A stretch of DNA of 64,000 nt from Xenorhabdus cabanillasii (GCF_003386665.1 NZ_QTUB01000001.1:1302001-1366000); one strand, 5' to 3'; shown: positions 17,793-26,760, numbered from the stretch's first letter. Notes: generated by a model not told the origin, from the letters alone. Translations and numbers: made by a program.

Positions 17793-19022
17793 TTATGAAA
17801 TATGTTCGATGATCATGGCGATACCTTGTCCCACTCCAACACACATGGTGCATAAGGCATAACGGCCCGCCCGCCGTTCCAGTTCAAGAGTGGCTGTCAG
17901 CGCAAGGCGGGCACCACTCATGCCCAACGGATGCCCTAGCGCAATTGCGCCGCCATTCGGGTTGACATGCTCTGCATCATCCGGTAATCCCCATTGACGA
18001 ATAACGGCCAGTGACTGGGCTGCAAAGGCTTCATTCAGTTCAATCACGTCCATTTGGTTCAGGCTCAGGCCTGCAAGTGTCAGTACTTTTTCAGTGGCAG
18101 GCAGTGGCCCTATCCCCATAATGCGCGGTTCAACACCACTGGTGGCGGTTGCGACAATACGTGCCCGGGGTGTCAGCCCATGTTGTTGAACTGCTGTTTC
18201 TGAAGCGATGATCAGAGCGGCGGCTCCGTCATTGATGCCGGAGGCATTGCCGGCAGTGACAGTGCCGTTAGCTCGGAATGGGGTTTTGAGCTTTTGCAAC
18301 TGTTCGAATGTGGTGTCAGGCCGCGGATGTTCATCCTGTGAAAATAAAGCGGTTTCCCCTTTTTTGCGGGTATCAGGCAGAGTAACAGGAGTGATCTCTT
18401 CGGCCAGAATACCGCGTTGCTGAGCTTTAGCTGTACGTTGCTGGCTACGCAGAGCGAAAGCGTCCTGAGCATCCCGGCTGATTTTAAATTGGGCTGCAAC
18501 GTTCTCTGCGGTTTCCGGCATTGAATCTGTACCAAATTGTTGTTGTATGCGTGGATTAATGAAACGCCAGCCAATCGTGGTATCGAATATCTGCGCTTGA
18601 CGGCTGAACGCACTTTCTGCTTTGCCCATCACTAATGGTGCCCGGGTCATGGATTCAACACCACCAGCCAGTATCAGATGGGCTTCGCCAGCTTTGATAC
18701 TGCGGGCCGCAAAAGTCAGTGCCTCCAGACCAGAACCGCACAATCGATTGAGGGTTGTTCCGGGGACGGAATGTGGCAGTCCAGCCAGTAATACCGCCAT
18801 GCGTGCGACGTTACGGTTATCTTCGCCAGCCTGATTTGCACAGCCGAGGATGACGTCATCAATACCCTGCCAATCTAATCCTTGCTGATCTAATGTGGGA
18901 TAACGTGCCATCAATGCTTGTAATGGCAGAGCGGCCAGATCATCAGCCCGCAGACTGGCAAGGGCACCACCATAACGCCCGATAGGGGTACGTACTCCAT
19001 CGCAAATAAATGCATGATTCAT
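17793..19022 (-). CDS. paaJ: 3-oxoadipyl-CoA/3-oxo-5,6-dehydrosuberyl-CoA thiolase
   Basis: PaaJ performs the thiolytic cleavages late in phenylacetate degradation and yields acetyl-CoA and succinyl-CoA. The 409-residue enzyme has the nucleophilic cysteine in RLCGSGLEAL (about residue 93), the catalytic histidine in GGAIALGHPLGMSGAR (about 359) and the second catalytic cysteine in CTMCVGVGQG near the C terminus. These three define an active degradative thiolase. The start overlaps the end of paaI by four bases. Cytoplasmic, part of the paaABCDEFGHIJK transcript. Confidence 0.95.
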   Translation of the reverse strand: MNHAFICDGVRTPIGRYGGALASLRADDLAALPLQALMARYPTLDQQGLDWQGIDDVILGCANQAGEDNRNVARMAVLLAGLPHSVPGTTLNRLCGSGLEALTFAARSIKAGEAHLILAGGVESMTRAPLVMGKAESAFSRQAQIFDTTIGWRFINPRIQQQFGTDSMPETAENVAAQFKISRDAQDAFALRSQQRTAKAQQRGILAEEITPVTLPDTRKKGETALFSQDEHPRPDTTFEQLQKLKTPFRANGTVTAGNASGINDGAAALIIASETAVQQHGLTPRARIVATATSGVEPRIMGIGPLPATEKVLTLAGLSLNQMDVIELNEAFAAQSLAVIRQWGLPDDAEHVNPNGGAIALGHPLGMSGARLALTATLELERRAGRYALCTMCVGVGQGIAMIIEHIS

Positions 19023-19522
19023 GATTTTTCTCTCCGATGCGCTTTAGGAAGAGAGGCTTGGGAAGGAAGAACTTTTGAGGGTTCTGCTAAAACTGAATGA
19101 CCAGAGCGATGAGCGTGACCACGGAAGAAGGCCACTGTTTTGCCATTCTGATTGGTAACTTTGACGTCATATAACCCAGACGTTTTTCCCTGATGTTGTA
19201 CCGAAGCGATAGCCGTGAGTTGGTCACCGTTAAAGACCGGACGAGTGAAATCGATACTGCATGCGGAAGCCACAGCAGCAAGTCCTTCACTGTTACAGGC
19301 ATAGGCGAAAGCCGTGTCAGCCAGAGTGAATATGATGCCGCCATGACAGGTTTTATGGCCGTTGAGCATGGCAGGCTCAACGGCCATGCTTAATTGAGCG
19401 ATTCCGATATCGATATAATCGATGTGTATACCCATATGGTTGGCGCAAGCATCCTTGGTATACATGGTCTCAATGTAGTGCCGGGCGAGTTGTTTAGCAG
19501 AGTTGCTCGTTTTATTAGGCAT
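19019..19522 (-). CDS. paaI: Phenylacetyl-CoA pathway thioesterase PaaI
   Basis: PaaI is a hotdog-fold thioesterase that rescues CoA from dead-end ring-1,2-epoxide derivatives and other aryl-CoA esters. The core motif GHKTCHGGIIFTLADTAFAYACNS (about residues 46-69) contains the catalytic acidic residue, followed by SIDFTRPVFNGD. The frame is open far upstream, but the ATG at 19522 gives 167 residues and slightly overlaps the end of paaH, matching the E. coli arrangement. The protein is longer than E. coli PaaI (140 residues) because of an N-terminal tail and a C-terminal tail built of five-residue repeats (EPSKV, LPSQA, SLPKA). Confidence 0.92.
   Translation of the reverse strand: MPNKTSNSAKQLARHYIETMYTKDACANHMGIHIDYIDIGIAQLSMAVEPAMLNGHKTCHGGIIFTLADTAFAYACNSEGLAAVASACSIDFTRPVFNGDQLTAIASVQHQGKTSGLYDVKVTNQNGKTVAFFRGHAHRSGHSVLAEPSKVLPSQASLPKAHRREKS
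19040..19084 (-). repeat. Three degenerate 15-bp units coding the PaaI C-terminal tail
   Basis: Codons for EPSKV, LPSQA and SLPKA form three imperfect five-codon units (TCAAAAGTTCTTCCT, TCCCAAGCCTCTCTT-like phase). The tail lies beyond the hotdog domain and has no counterpart in E. coli PaaI as I remember it. Confidence 0.45.
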
Positions 19523-21209
19523 GATTTTGCTTCTTATATTGATGTTCATGTTGCCGGGCAGACGGGGGCGGCGGTGAGATATGTGGCAGTGAGACATAAC
19601 CCGCAGCCAGTTGGCGCAGCAAAGATGACGGACGATAACGGGGTTCACCGTAGAATTGTTGTAAGTTTTCCAATGTATTGAAAATGTGCTGCCAGCCAAG
19701 CTGGCTCCCCCATGTCAAAGGGCCAATGGGATAATTCACGCCATAACACATTGCCAGATCGATATCTTCGGCGTTGGCGATACCTTTATTAAGAGTATCC
19801 AATGCTTCGTTGCACAGCATCGCTACAGTACGCATGGTCAGCAGAGCCGGATAATCCGGCAGTAAGATCACCTGCTTGCTGAGGGCGTGCAGAAAGCTGA
19901 TCACTTTTGCGGTCTGTTGCTGAGTATTCTGGCAGGCGGCACTGATCGTCATTATCGGAGCAGCCTGATGATTGGCTGATAGATCAAACTGCACTACCGG
20001 CATCCCAGTTTCATCAGTAAGTTGTGAGCTCATTTTCCCTGTTGCCAGCATAAATATAACGTCATCAATCTGTAATGCTGGTGATGGCAGCTGAATATTT
20101 TCGCTTTTTTCAGCAGCAATTTTATTTGGGTGTAATAATCCGTGTTGCTGTAACAGCGCGGTAAAGTGCGGCAGGGCAGACCAATTACCGGTTATTTTAA
20201 TTTGTTCAGGTGATATTAGTGCTGTCGGCGATGTTTCTGTCATTATCTCCGTAATGGAGGGAATAAATTGTTGTTGTGCTTTGTCAGCGTAACCCTTGCC
20301 CGCGTAAACATAAAATCCCCGGCCACTTTTACGCCCCAGATGACTGGCTTCCACCAGCTCTTTTTGTCGTAGTGATGGCTGAAAACGTGTATCACCGTAG
20401 AAAGCCTGGAACAGGGATTCGGTCACAGCGTAATTAACGTCATGGCCAATTAAATCGGTAAGCTGCAATGGCCCCATCGCAAAGCCGCCGGAGTTTTTCA
20501 TAACAGCATCCAGTGTTGCGGGAGAAGCAATTTGTTCTTCCAGTGCACGCAGGGTTTCCGCATAAAAAGGGCGTGCGATACGGTTGACGATAAAACCGGG
20601 TGTGGAACGACAAATGACAGGCTGTTTTTGCCAGTCGATCACGAGACGTTTAAGGGTTGCTATTGTCTGTGGGGAAGTTTCTAACCCCTGTACAATTTCT
20701 ACCAGTTTCATCAATGGTGCAGGGTTGAAAAAATGCAGTCCTGCCATACGCTGAGGCGCTTCCAGCACGCGGGCAATTGCAGTAATTGACAACGATGAGG
20801 TGTTACTGGCAAAAATGGTTTGTTCTGAACAGAGGGGTTCCAGTTGGCGGAACAGATCCTGTTTAGCTTCCAGCTTTTCGATAATCGCTTCAATGACCAG
20901 TGCGCTTGGTTCCAGTGAATGTAATGAATCTACCAGAGTGATACGTTGCAACAGTGCCTGGGTTTTGCCTGCATCTGCCTTGCCTGCTTCGACACGTTGA
21001 TGCAGGCGGGTGCGGAGTGTATCCAGCGCACATTGTGCCGCTTCACTATTTACATCAAATAGCAGGACAGTATGTCCTGCCTGAGCTGCTACCTGAGCAA
21101 TGCCGATACCCATCGTGCCTGCCCCAATCACAGCGATTGGGCCTTCTGGTATTGATTCATTGAGTATTGAATTATTAAATATTGGACGATGATGTACAGG
21201 CGTATTCAT
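19515..21209 (-). CDS. paaH: 3-hydroxyadipyl-CoA dehydrogenase
   Basis: PaaH oxidises 3-hydroxyadipyl-CoA with NAD+ in the beta-oxidation section of the pathway. The Rossmann motif GPIAVIGAGTMGIGIAQ is at about residues 23-39. The central 3HCDH domain includes the catalytic motif HFFNPAPLMKLVEIV (about 158) and TPGFIVNRI. A second C-terminal 3HCDH domain follows (CNEALDTLNKGIANAEDIDLAMCYGVNYPIGPLTWG). The protein has 564 residues against 475 in E. coli. The difference comes from an N-terminal 22-residue leader with five-codon repeats, a linker around 330-440 and a C-terminal tail overlapping paaI. Stop and paaI start overlap by eight bases. Confidence 0.93.
   Translation of the reverse strand: MNTPVHHRPIFNNSILNESIPEGPIAVIGAGTMGIGIAQVAAQAGHTVLLFDVNSEAAQCALDTLRTRLHQRVEAGKADAGKTQALLQRITLVDSLHSLEPSALVIEAIIEKLEAKQDLFRQLEPLCSEQTIFASNTSSLSITAIARVLEAPQRMAGLHFFNPAPLMKLVEIVQGLETSPQTIATLKRLVIDWQKQPVICRSTPGFIVNRIARPFYAETLRALEEQIASPATLDAVMKNSGGFAMGPLQLTDLIGHDVNYAVTESLFQAFYGDTRFQPSLRQKELVEASHLGRKSGRGFYVYAGKGYADKAQQQFIPSITEIMTETSPTALISPEQIKITGNWSALPHFTALLQQHGLLHPNKIAAEKSENIQLPSPALQIDDVIFMLATGKMSSQLTDETGMPVVQFDLSANHQAAPIMTISAACQNTQQQTAKVISFLHALSKQVILLPDYPALLTMRTVAMLCNEALDTLNKGIANAEDIDLAMCYGVNYPIGPLTWGSQLGWQHIFNTLENLQQFYGEPRYRPSSLLRQLAAGYVSLPHISPPPPSARQHEHQYKKQNHA
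21138..21182 (-). repeat. Three 15-bp units in the PaaH N-terminal leader
   Basis: Residues 10-24 read IFNNS, ILNES, IPEGP. In DNA each unit begins ATA and the first two share ATAxTxAATxAxTCA. The array ends exactly where the Rossmann domain begins. Confidence 0.55.
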
Positions 21210-21211
21210 GA

Positions 21212-22015
21212 TTATCTCCCTTTGAATTGTGGTTCGCGTTTTTCTATGAATGCGTTAACGCCTTCCTGGAAGTCTTCAGTGTGTCCACACTGGCGCTGTA
21301 GATCGCGTTCGAGATTAAGTTGTTCATCTAACGTATTGCTTGCCGCTGCGTAAGTGGATTTCTTAATACACGCAAGAGAGAATGTTGGTTGGGTTGCCAG
21401 GCGTTGCGCGATTTCCCAGGCTTTCTCCTCTAACTCATTAGGCTCGAAAACTTGCCAAATCATTCCCCATTCCAGTGCCTGTTCAGCGGTGATTTTGTCT
21501 CCTAACAAAGCCATTCCCATGGCACGGGCATGGCCAATATGATGAGGCAGGAACCAGCTACCGCCTGCATCCGGTGTCAGACCAATACGACAGAAAGCCT
21601 GAATAAAGCTGGTGTCGCGGGCTGCGATCACAATGTCACAGGCCAAAGCGACAGAGAGACCGGCTCCTGCGGCTACACCATGTACAGCACAAACCACAGG
21701 CTTGGGTAAGGAAGTCAGACGGCGGATCAGCGGATTGTAGAAAGTTTCAATGGAATAACCGAGATCAGGAGTGCCACCTACATTGATAACAGCGTTGCGA
21801 TCGTTTAAATCCTGCCCCGCACAAAAGCCACGTCCGGCTCCTGAGAGCAGCACACAGCGTACCGATTCATCCTGTTCAGCGATCTTTAGTGCTTCACTGA
21901 GTTGCCGGTGCATTTCCTCGTTAAAACTGTTTATACATTTGGGACGGTTGAGTTTAATGCTAAGGACACCTGCTTTAACTTCAGTGAGGATCGTGGTTTT
22001 ATTTTCATTTTCCAT
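21212..22015 (-). CDS. paaG: Ring-1,2-epoxyphenylacetyl-CoA isomerase (oxepin-CoA forming)
   Basis: PaaG, of the crotonase superfamily, isomerises ring-1,2-epoxyphenylacetyl-CoA to oxepin-CoA and later shifts a double bond during beta-oxidation. The 267-residue sequence has the oxyanion-hole segments SGAGRGFCAGQDLNDR (about 59-74) and HGVAAGAGLSVALACD (about 116-131), and the catalytic acid in GLTPDAGGSWFLP (Asp about 148). The family ending EGVNAFIEKREPQFKGR is present. It is separated from paaH by two bases and from paaF by four. Confidence 0.94.
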   Translation of the reverse strand: MENENKTTILTEVKAGVLSIKLNRPKCINSFNEEMHRQLSEALKIAEQDESVRCVLLSGAGRGFCAGQDLNDRNAVINVGGTPDLGYSIETFYNPLIRRLTSLPKPVVCAVHGVAAGAGLSVALACDIVIAARDTSFIQAFCRIGLTPDAGGSWFLPHHIGHARAMGMALLGDKITAEQALEWGMIWQVFEPNELEEKAWEIAQRLATQPTFSLACIKKSTYAAASNTLDEQLNLERDLQRQCGHTEDFQEGVNAFIEKREPQFKGR

Positions 22016-22019
22016 CTAA

Positions 22020-22793
22020 CTAGTACCCTTTAAATGTTGGATTACGTTTTTCAAGGAAGGCCGAAATACCTTCCTGACGGTCGGCTGTACCTGCCAAAGC
22101 GATAAAGTGTTGGCGCTCGGCAGACAGCCCCTGTGACAGGCTGGTTTCGTGTGCAGTCCTGAGCGCAGCCTTAGCCGCCCGCAATGCCAGTGGCGAAAAT
22201 TCACTGATGCGGTTTGCTATCTGTTGTGCACGCTTCAACGTCAGGTTATCGATACAGACTTCACTCACTAACCCCGCTTGCAGTGCCTGATGAGCATCAA
22301 TAGCTTCACCTGTTAATATCATCTGGCTGGCAAGGGCCTTGCCAACACTGCGAATAAGTCTCTGTGTACCTCCCGCGCCCGGCATTAATCCCAGAGTGAT
22401 TTCCGGCAGGCCGAAGCGGGCACTCTCACCGCAGATCACCAGATCACAGGCCAGTGCAAGTTCACAACCCGCGCCGAGCGCATAGCCATTAACAGCGGCT
22501 ATTATCGGTTTGCTGATATTGTTCAGACGTTGCCAGAGTTGAGGACGACGATCAGTTATTGCGGTAGCAACGGTCTGCTGCTGTAGTTCTTTGAGATCGG
22601 CACCCGCCGCGAAACAGCGCTGTGAGCCGGTAATGATAATAGCGCCGATGCCGGCATCGGTATCTGCCTGCTCCAGATGCTGTACAAGCTGTTCCAGACA
22701 GTCATTACTGAGAGCGTTGCGCACTTCCGGACGGTTGAGAGTCAGTGTGCGTACCTGCTGTTGCTGCTGACATAAAATCCATTCTTGGTTCAT
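22020..22793 (-). CDS. paaF: 2,3-dehydroadipyl-CoA hydratase
   Basis: PaaF is the enoyl-CoA hydratase that converts 2,3-dehydroadipyl-CoA to 3-hydroxyadipyl-CoA. The 257-residue crotonase-fold protein has both catalytic glutamates expected of a hydratase: GYALGAGCELALACD (about 107-121) and FGLPEITLGLMPGAGGTQRL (about 132-151). Its ending EGISAFLEKRNPTFKGY mirrors that of PaaG, consistent with an old duplication. Four bases separate it from paaG. Confidence 0.94.
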   Translation of the reverse strand: MNQEWILCQQQQQVRTLTLNRPEVRNALSNDCLEQLVQHLEQADTDAGIGAIIITGSQRCFAAGADLKELQQQTVATAITDRRPQLWQRLNNISKPIIAAVNGYALGAGCELALACDLVICGESARFGLPEITLGLMPGAGGTQRLIRSVGKALASQMILTGEAIDAHQALQAGLVSEVCIDNLTLKRAQQIANRISEFSPLALRAAKAALRTAHETSLSQGLSAERQHFIALAGTADRQEGISAFLEKRNPTFKGY

Positions 22794-22849
22794 GGTGGCT
22801 CCTGATTTATGACCATTTTTTCTTGAAAATTTCTTATTGATGAGAAATC

Positions 22850-24034
22850 TTAGACGTCAAAATCAACAACGACACCGTCGCCTTTCGGCCACGACTGACA
22901 GCTTAAAATATAGCCGGAAGCCAGTTGGTCCGGCTCCAGGCTGTAGTTCACTCCCATCTCCACTTCACCGGATTTGAGCCGGCATTTACAGGTGGCGCAA
23001 ACCCCGCCTTTACAGGCGTAGGGTAAATCTGCTCCCTGACGCAGGGCTGCATCAAGAATGCTGTTATCCTCAGCGTTCATGACAATATTCAAGATGCGGC
23101 CATCCAGATGAATTTCGACACGGGTTTCATTGCGTTCGATCAGATTGTCTGGACGGGAAGTGGAGTAAAGGGGACGATTCCCCGTGTTGAAACGTTCACT
23201 ATGAATGTGTTCAGACGGCATGCCCGCCTGCTCAAGTGCTATTTTGGCATCATCCAGCATAGCTTCTGGCCCACAAAGAAAGGCGTGGTCAAACTGTGCA
23301 AATGTGAGCAGGGTTTTGCCGATACGTAAGAGACTTTCTGCATTGATACGACCGTTGAACAGCGGGCTGTCAGTAGTTTCCTGACTGAACAGGTATATCA
23401 TCTGAAAACGTTGCAGATAGCGGTTCTTGAGATCAGACAGTGCTTCTTTGAACATCACCGAGCGACTGGTACGATTACCATAAATCAGAGTAAAAGCACT
23501 CTCTGGCTCCAGTGCCAGAGTGCTTTTGATAATCGACAGGATAGGCGTAATCCCGGAACCCGCTGCAATAGCCAGATAATTTCTCCGCGTATCAGGATCA
23601 GGACGATGACCGAAATTACCTTGTGGCTGCATGACGTCTAATTCATCGCCAACGTTCAATTGTTGGTTGATAAAGGTGGAAAAGCGCCCCTGATAAACGG
23701 CCTTGACGCCGATTTGCAATACATTATCCAGTGGTGAACTACAGATGGAGTAACAGCGGCGTAGCTCTTCTCCATCTACCTTTGCTTTGAGTGTCAGATG
23801 CTGACCGGGTTGATAGTGAAAGAATTCTCTTAATTTATCGGGTACATGCAGCGTGACTGCAACAGAATCAGGGGTCTCCCGCTCAATAGCGGTAATACGT
23901 AAGCGATGAAATTGCGTTCGCTGAAACGGTGTCCGCCGGAGTTGCGTCCGGTAAGATTGTTCCTGTTGAAGCTGTTTTTGTTGAGAACCGGGACGATGAA
24001 GAATAGTCATCTGCTGCTCCCTTGTTAAATACAT
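22850..24034 (-). CDS. paaE: Phenylacetyl-CoA epoxidase reductase subunit
   Basis: PaaE passes electrons from NADPH to the PaaABC oxygenase. Domain order is an FAD-binding ferredoxin reductase domain (RRCYSICSSP, about residue 92; AAGSGITPILS, about 150), an NAD(P) domain ending around residue 265 (DHAFLCGPEAML), and a C-terminal plant-type 2Fe-2S ferredoxin with CKGGVCATCKCRL and a final LSCQ cysteine. It has 394 residues against 356 in E. coli. The extra length is an N-terminal leader made of six five-residue repeats (residues about 17-46). A start nearer the domain cannot be excluded, but no better ATG exists before residue 60. It is separated from paaD by six bases. Confidence 0.93.
   Translation of the reverse strand: MYLTREQQMTILHRPGSQQKQLQQEQSYRTQLRRTPFQRTQFHRLRITAIERETPDSVAVTLHVPDKLREFFHYQPGQHLTLKAKVDGEELRRCYSICSSPLDNVLQIGVKAVYQGRFSTFINQQLNVGDELDVMQPQGNFGHRPDPDTRRNYLAIAAGSGITPILSIIKSTLALEPESAFTLIYGNRTSRSVMFKEALSDLKNRYLQRFQMIYLFSQETTDSPLFNGRINAESLLRIGKTLLTFAQFDHAFLCGPEAMLDDAKIALEQAGMPSEHIHSERFNTGNRPLYSTSRPDNLIERNETRVEIHLDGRILNIVMNAEDNSILDAALRQGADLPYACKGGVCATCKCRLKSGEVEMGVNYSLEPDQLASGYILSCQSWPKGDGVVVDFDV
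23897..23986 (-). repeat. Six degenerate 15-bp units in the PaaE N-terminal leader
   Basis: Ninety bases read as six successive five-codon units: SQQKQ, LQQEQ, SYRTQ, LRRTP, FQRTQ, FHRLR. Units share CAx/CGx-rich middles and a Gln, Pro or Arg last position. The array lies entirely upstream of the FAD-binding domain. Confidence 0.65.
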
Positions 24035-24040
24035 GCAAAA

Positions 24041-24610
24041 TTAAATACATTTGAAATAATCGAAGGGTTCCAGGCATTGTCGGCAGCGATAAAGCGCTTT
24101 GCAGGCGGTGGAACCGAATTCACTGATTTTTTCCGTCTCATGACTGCTACAACGGGGGCAGATGATGGATTCTGTATCTGCCGGTTTCTCACAGGCTGAG
24201 CCTTGCGGCGGCGCGATACCGGATTCACGTAAACGTTGTCTGGCATCTGCATTCATCCAGTCAGTTGTCCATGCCGGACTCAGACTCACATCGACATGCA
24301 CTGGCGAGAACCCTGACTGAGTCAGTGTTGTGTGGATTTCATTGACCAGAAATTCTGTCGCCGGGCAGCCTGAATAAGTCGGGGTGAATATCACCTGCCA
24401 GCCTGTTTGACCGGCTTGCTCAGTGTGGAAAGGCAGAACAGCCCGTACCATACCGAGGTCGGTAATAGATAGTGTTGGCAATTCTGGATCGGCAATCTGA
24501 TGTAAACACTGCCAGATCTGATGGACTTCCGGCTGCTGCAATACTATTAGTTGCAACGTATTTAGTTGCAACGTATTTAATTGCAACGTATTGAATTGCT
24601 GTTCCATCAC
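24041..24610 (-). CDS. paaD: PaaD, iron-sulfur maturation factor of the phenylacetyl-CoA epoxidase
   Basis: PaaD is a DUF59/MIP18-like protein thought to help insert iron-sulfur or diiron centres into the epoxidase system. The N-terminal DUF59 domain includes DPELPTLSITDLGMVR (about residues 42-57) and YSGCPATEF with its cysteine. The C-terminal zinc-ribbon part has CPRCSSHE and CRQCLEPFDYFKC, and the invariant EFGSTACKALY. Length is 189 against 165 in E. coli. The extension is an N-terminal leader with three NTLQL-type repeats encoded by a near-perfect 15-bp tandem array. The first two codons are both ATG. It lies between paaC and paaE. Confidence 0.92.
   Translation of the reverse strand: MMEQQFNTLQLNTLQLNTLQLIVLQQPEVHQIWQCLHQIADPELPTLSITDLGMVRAVLPFHTEQAGQTGWQVIFTPTYSGCPATEFLVNEIHTTLTQSGFSPVHVDVSLSPAWTTDWMNADARQRLRESGIAPPQGSACEKPADTESIICPRCSSHETEKISEFGSTACKALYRCRQCLEPFDYFKCI
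24551..24595 (-). repeat. Three near-perfect 15-bp tandem repeats in the PaaD leader
   Basis: On the plus strand TTGCAACGTATTTAG (24551), TTGCAACGTATTTAA (24566) and TTGCAACGTATTGAA (24581) follow one another, differing at two positions. They encode the pentads NTLQL (twice, on the minus strand) with a related flanking unit. The near identity implies recent expansion. Confidence 0.92.
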
Positions 24611-24661
24611 TTTCCCCTAATCTCATTGAGTCTGGTTATCGGATTTAGTTATCAGCCCCAG

Positions 24662-25465
24662 TTACCAGTTACAGTCTGGGTAAGTCCGTTGCAAAAACTG
24701 CATTTCTGCCAGTATGTAACCCAAATGTTCTGTATGTTGCCCTTGTTTGCCACCCTGTCGATAAGGTATTTCCTGTGGTATGTCTAACGTGGCTTGCGCA
24801 AAGGTCTCTTTGACGATTTGTTGCCACGGCTCATATAGTGTGCGGGGATCGATGGCAATTCCGACCTCAGCAAGCTGTTGTTCCACTTCATCACAGTGGA
24901 AGAGTTCGCCGGTAAAGCGCCACAATTGATTGACAGAGTCTTGCATTTTCTCGTGGCTTTGTTCTGTGCCATCTCCCAGACGGATCATCCAGCCACGGCT
25001 GAAACGCAGGTGATATTCCACTTCCTTCAATGATTTATTGCTGATGGCGGCTAACTGAGAGTCCTGACTCTGCCCTAATGCCTGATAAAGTAAGACGTGA
25101 TAGGCATCAATGAAAAACTGGCGTGCCAACGTATCGTTAAAGCCACCATTAGGTTGCTCCACCAGCAAAAGATTGCGGAATTCTCGTTCCTCACGACCAA
25201 AAGCCAGTTTATCTTCATCAACATCTGTCCCGTGATTTGTTCCGTAAAGCGTGGCGGCATAACTGAGAAAGTTACGTGCCTGCCCCAGTAAATCGAGACC
25301 AATATTGGACAGCGCTAAGTCAATCTCCAGCTCTGGTGCATGACCACACCATTCACACAGGCGTTGTGCCAGAATCAGCGGGCTATCTGCCAGACGCAGT
25401 ACGTAGCTAACAAGGATATCGTTAAAACGCGTCTGGCCGGGTGAAGCAACACGAGATGTATTCAT
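24662..25465 (-). CDS. paaC: Phenylacetyl-CoA epoxidase structural subunit C
   Basis: PaaC is the ferritin-like structural partner of PaaA in the multicomponent phenylacetyl-CoA 1,2-epoxidase; it lacks a working diiron site but is needed for the PaaAC heterodimer. The 267-residue protein carries the family signature LCEWCGHAPELEIDLALSNIGLDLLGQARNFL (about residues 38-69) and YHLRFSRGWMIRLGDGTE (about 151-168). It is about 19 residues longer than E. coli PaaC at the N terminus. It lies nine bases after paaB. A 51-base spacer to paaD holds imperfect GTTATC/GTTACC repeats (24610-24660). Confidence 0.94.
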   Translation of the reverse strand: MNTSRVASPGQTRFNDILVSYVLRLADSPLILAQRLCEWCGHAPELEIDLALSNIGLDLLGQARNFLSYAATLYGTNHGTDVDEDKLAFGREEREFRNLLLVEQPNGGFNDTLARQFFIDAYHVLLYQALGQSQDSQLAAISNKSLKEVEYHLRFSRGWMIRLGDGTEQSHEKMQDSVNQLWRFTGELFHCDEVEQQLAEVGIAIDPRTLYEPWQQIVKETFAQATLDIPQEIPYRQGGKQGQHTEHLGYILAEMQFLQRTYPDCNW

Positions 25466-25474
25466 GTCTCACCT

Positions 25475-25762
25475 TTACATATTCTTAATACCATCAGGGA
25501 TCGTGTAGAAAGTCGGATGACGGTAGATTTTGTCTTCTGAGGGTTCGAAAAAAGCCCCGCGATCTTCTGGTTGTGATGCAACCAGATAAATGGATTTCAC
25601 CACCCAGATAGAGCAACCTTCATTGCGTCGGGTATAGGCATCACGTGCATTTTCCAGTGCCATTTGATCATCTGCTGCATGGAGGCTGCCGACATGACGG
25701 TGAGTCAGCCCCTGCTTGCTGCGGATAAAGACTTCATACAGTGGCCAATCGGTATCGTTCAT
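25475..25762 (-). CDS. paaB: Phenylacetyl-CoA epoxidase subunit B
   Basis: PaaB is the small 95-residue subunit that bridges PaaAC heterodimers in the epoxidase. Conserved features visible are YEVFIRSKQGLTHRHVGSLHA near the N terminus, DAYTRRNEGCSIWVVKS in the centre and EDKIYRHPTFYTIPDG at the C terminus. Length and motifs match E. coli PaaB closely. It sits 30 bases after paaA and nine bases before paaC in the same transcript. Confidence 0.95.
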   Translation of the reverse strand: MNDTDWPLYEVFIRSKQGLTHRHVGSLHAADDQMALENARDAYTRRNEGCSIWVVKSIYLVASQPEDRGAFFEPSEDKIYRHPTFYTIPDGIKNM

Positions 25763-25792
25763 GTTTTGTCTCCTTTTCCGAATCTGTACTGA

Positions 25793-26746
25793 TCACGTAA
25801 CGGATGAAACAGCCTGTTTTTTGGCAGCCATTTTTTTGGCATGGACAGAAGCCGCTTCACGTACCCAACCCCCGTTTTCCCATGCACGGCGTTTGGCTTC
25901 CAGACGTTCGTGATTGCATATGCCCCGCCCTTTGAGCACTTGGTAGAATTCATCCCAATTGATTTCACCAAAACGGTAATGGCCGGTGGTTTCATCCCAG
26001 GTCAACGCCGGATCGGGAGCGGTCATGCCTAATGCTTCCAGTTGGGGGACGGTGTTATCGATAAATTTCTGTCGCAGTTCATCATTACTGAACCGTTTGA
26101 TTTTCCAGGCTATGCTTTGGGCACTGTTAGGAGAATCACTGTCATTGGGGCCGAACATCATCAGAGTCGGCCACCAGAATCGATTGATGGCATCTTGCAG
26201 CATAGTACGCTGAGCTTCGTTACCTTTTGCTAATGTCATAACCGCCTCATATCCCTGCCGCTGGTGGAAACTCTCTTCTTTACAGATTTTGACCATAGCA
26301 CGGGCATAAGGGCCGTAAGATGCCCGGCACAGGGCGATCTGATTAACAATCGCAGCACCATCCACCAGCCAGCCAATGACGCCGACATCGGCCCAGCTTA
26401 AGGTGGGATAGTTGAAGATTGATGAATATTTCATCTTGCCATTCAGCAGCTTCTGGTAGATGTCCTGACGAGAGCAGCCAAGTGTTTCTGCGGCACTGTA
26501 GAGATAAAGCCCGTGCCCTGCTTCATCCTGTACTTTTGCTAATAACACCGCTTTACGGCGCAGTGTGGGGGCACGAGTGAGCCAGTTGGCTTCCGGCAAC
26601 ATGCCGATAACTTCCGAGTGTGCGTGTTGACCAATCTGACGTATCAGGTTTTGGCGATAGGTATCGGGCATCCAGTCCTTAGCTTCAATGGAAAGATCTG
26701 CCTCTATCTTGGCGTCAAAGTGCGCCTGGAGTTGAACAGTTGTCAT
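25793..26746 (-). CDS. paaA: Phenylacetyl-CoA epoxidase catalytic subunit A
   Basis: PaaA is the diiron oxygenase subunit that forms ring-1,2-epoxyphenylacetyl-CoA. Diiron ligands are visible as [13 protein letters not shown] (E and H, about residues 71-83) and [16 protein letters not shown] (E and H, about 153-168). The 317-residue length is near E. coli (309). It is the first gene of the paaABCDEFGHIJK operon, and the divergent promoter region to paaZ begins directly upstream. Confidence 0.96.
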   Translation of the reverse strand: MTTVQLQAHFDAKIEADLSIEAKDWMPDTYRQNLIRQIGQHAHSEVIGMLPEANWLTRAPTLRRKAVLLAKVQDEAGHGLYLYSAAETLGCSRQDIYQKLLNGKMKYSSIFNYPTLSWADVGVIGWLVDGAAIVNQIALCRASYGPYARAMVKICKEESFHQRQGYEAVMTLAKGNEAQRTMLQDAINRFWWPTLMMFGPNDSDSPNSAQSIAWKIKRFSNDELRQKFIDNTVPQLEALGMTAPDPALTWDETTGHYRFGEINWDEFYQVLKGRGICNHERLEAKRRAWENGGWVREAASVHAKKMAAKKQAVSSVT

Positions 26747-26760
26747 ATGCGCTCCACATA

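Noticed and set aside
19523..19699. Upstream extension of paaI within paaH
   Set aside because: The extra 59 codons lie inside the paaH coding region in another frame and have no counterpart in PaaI proteins.
24610..24660. CRISPR-like or regular repeat array between paaC and paaD
   Set aside because: The GTTATC/GTTACC units are short, irregular and lack spacers; they are listed only as degenerate repeats.
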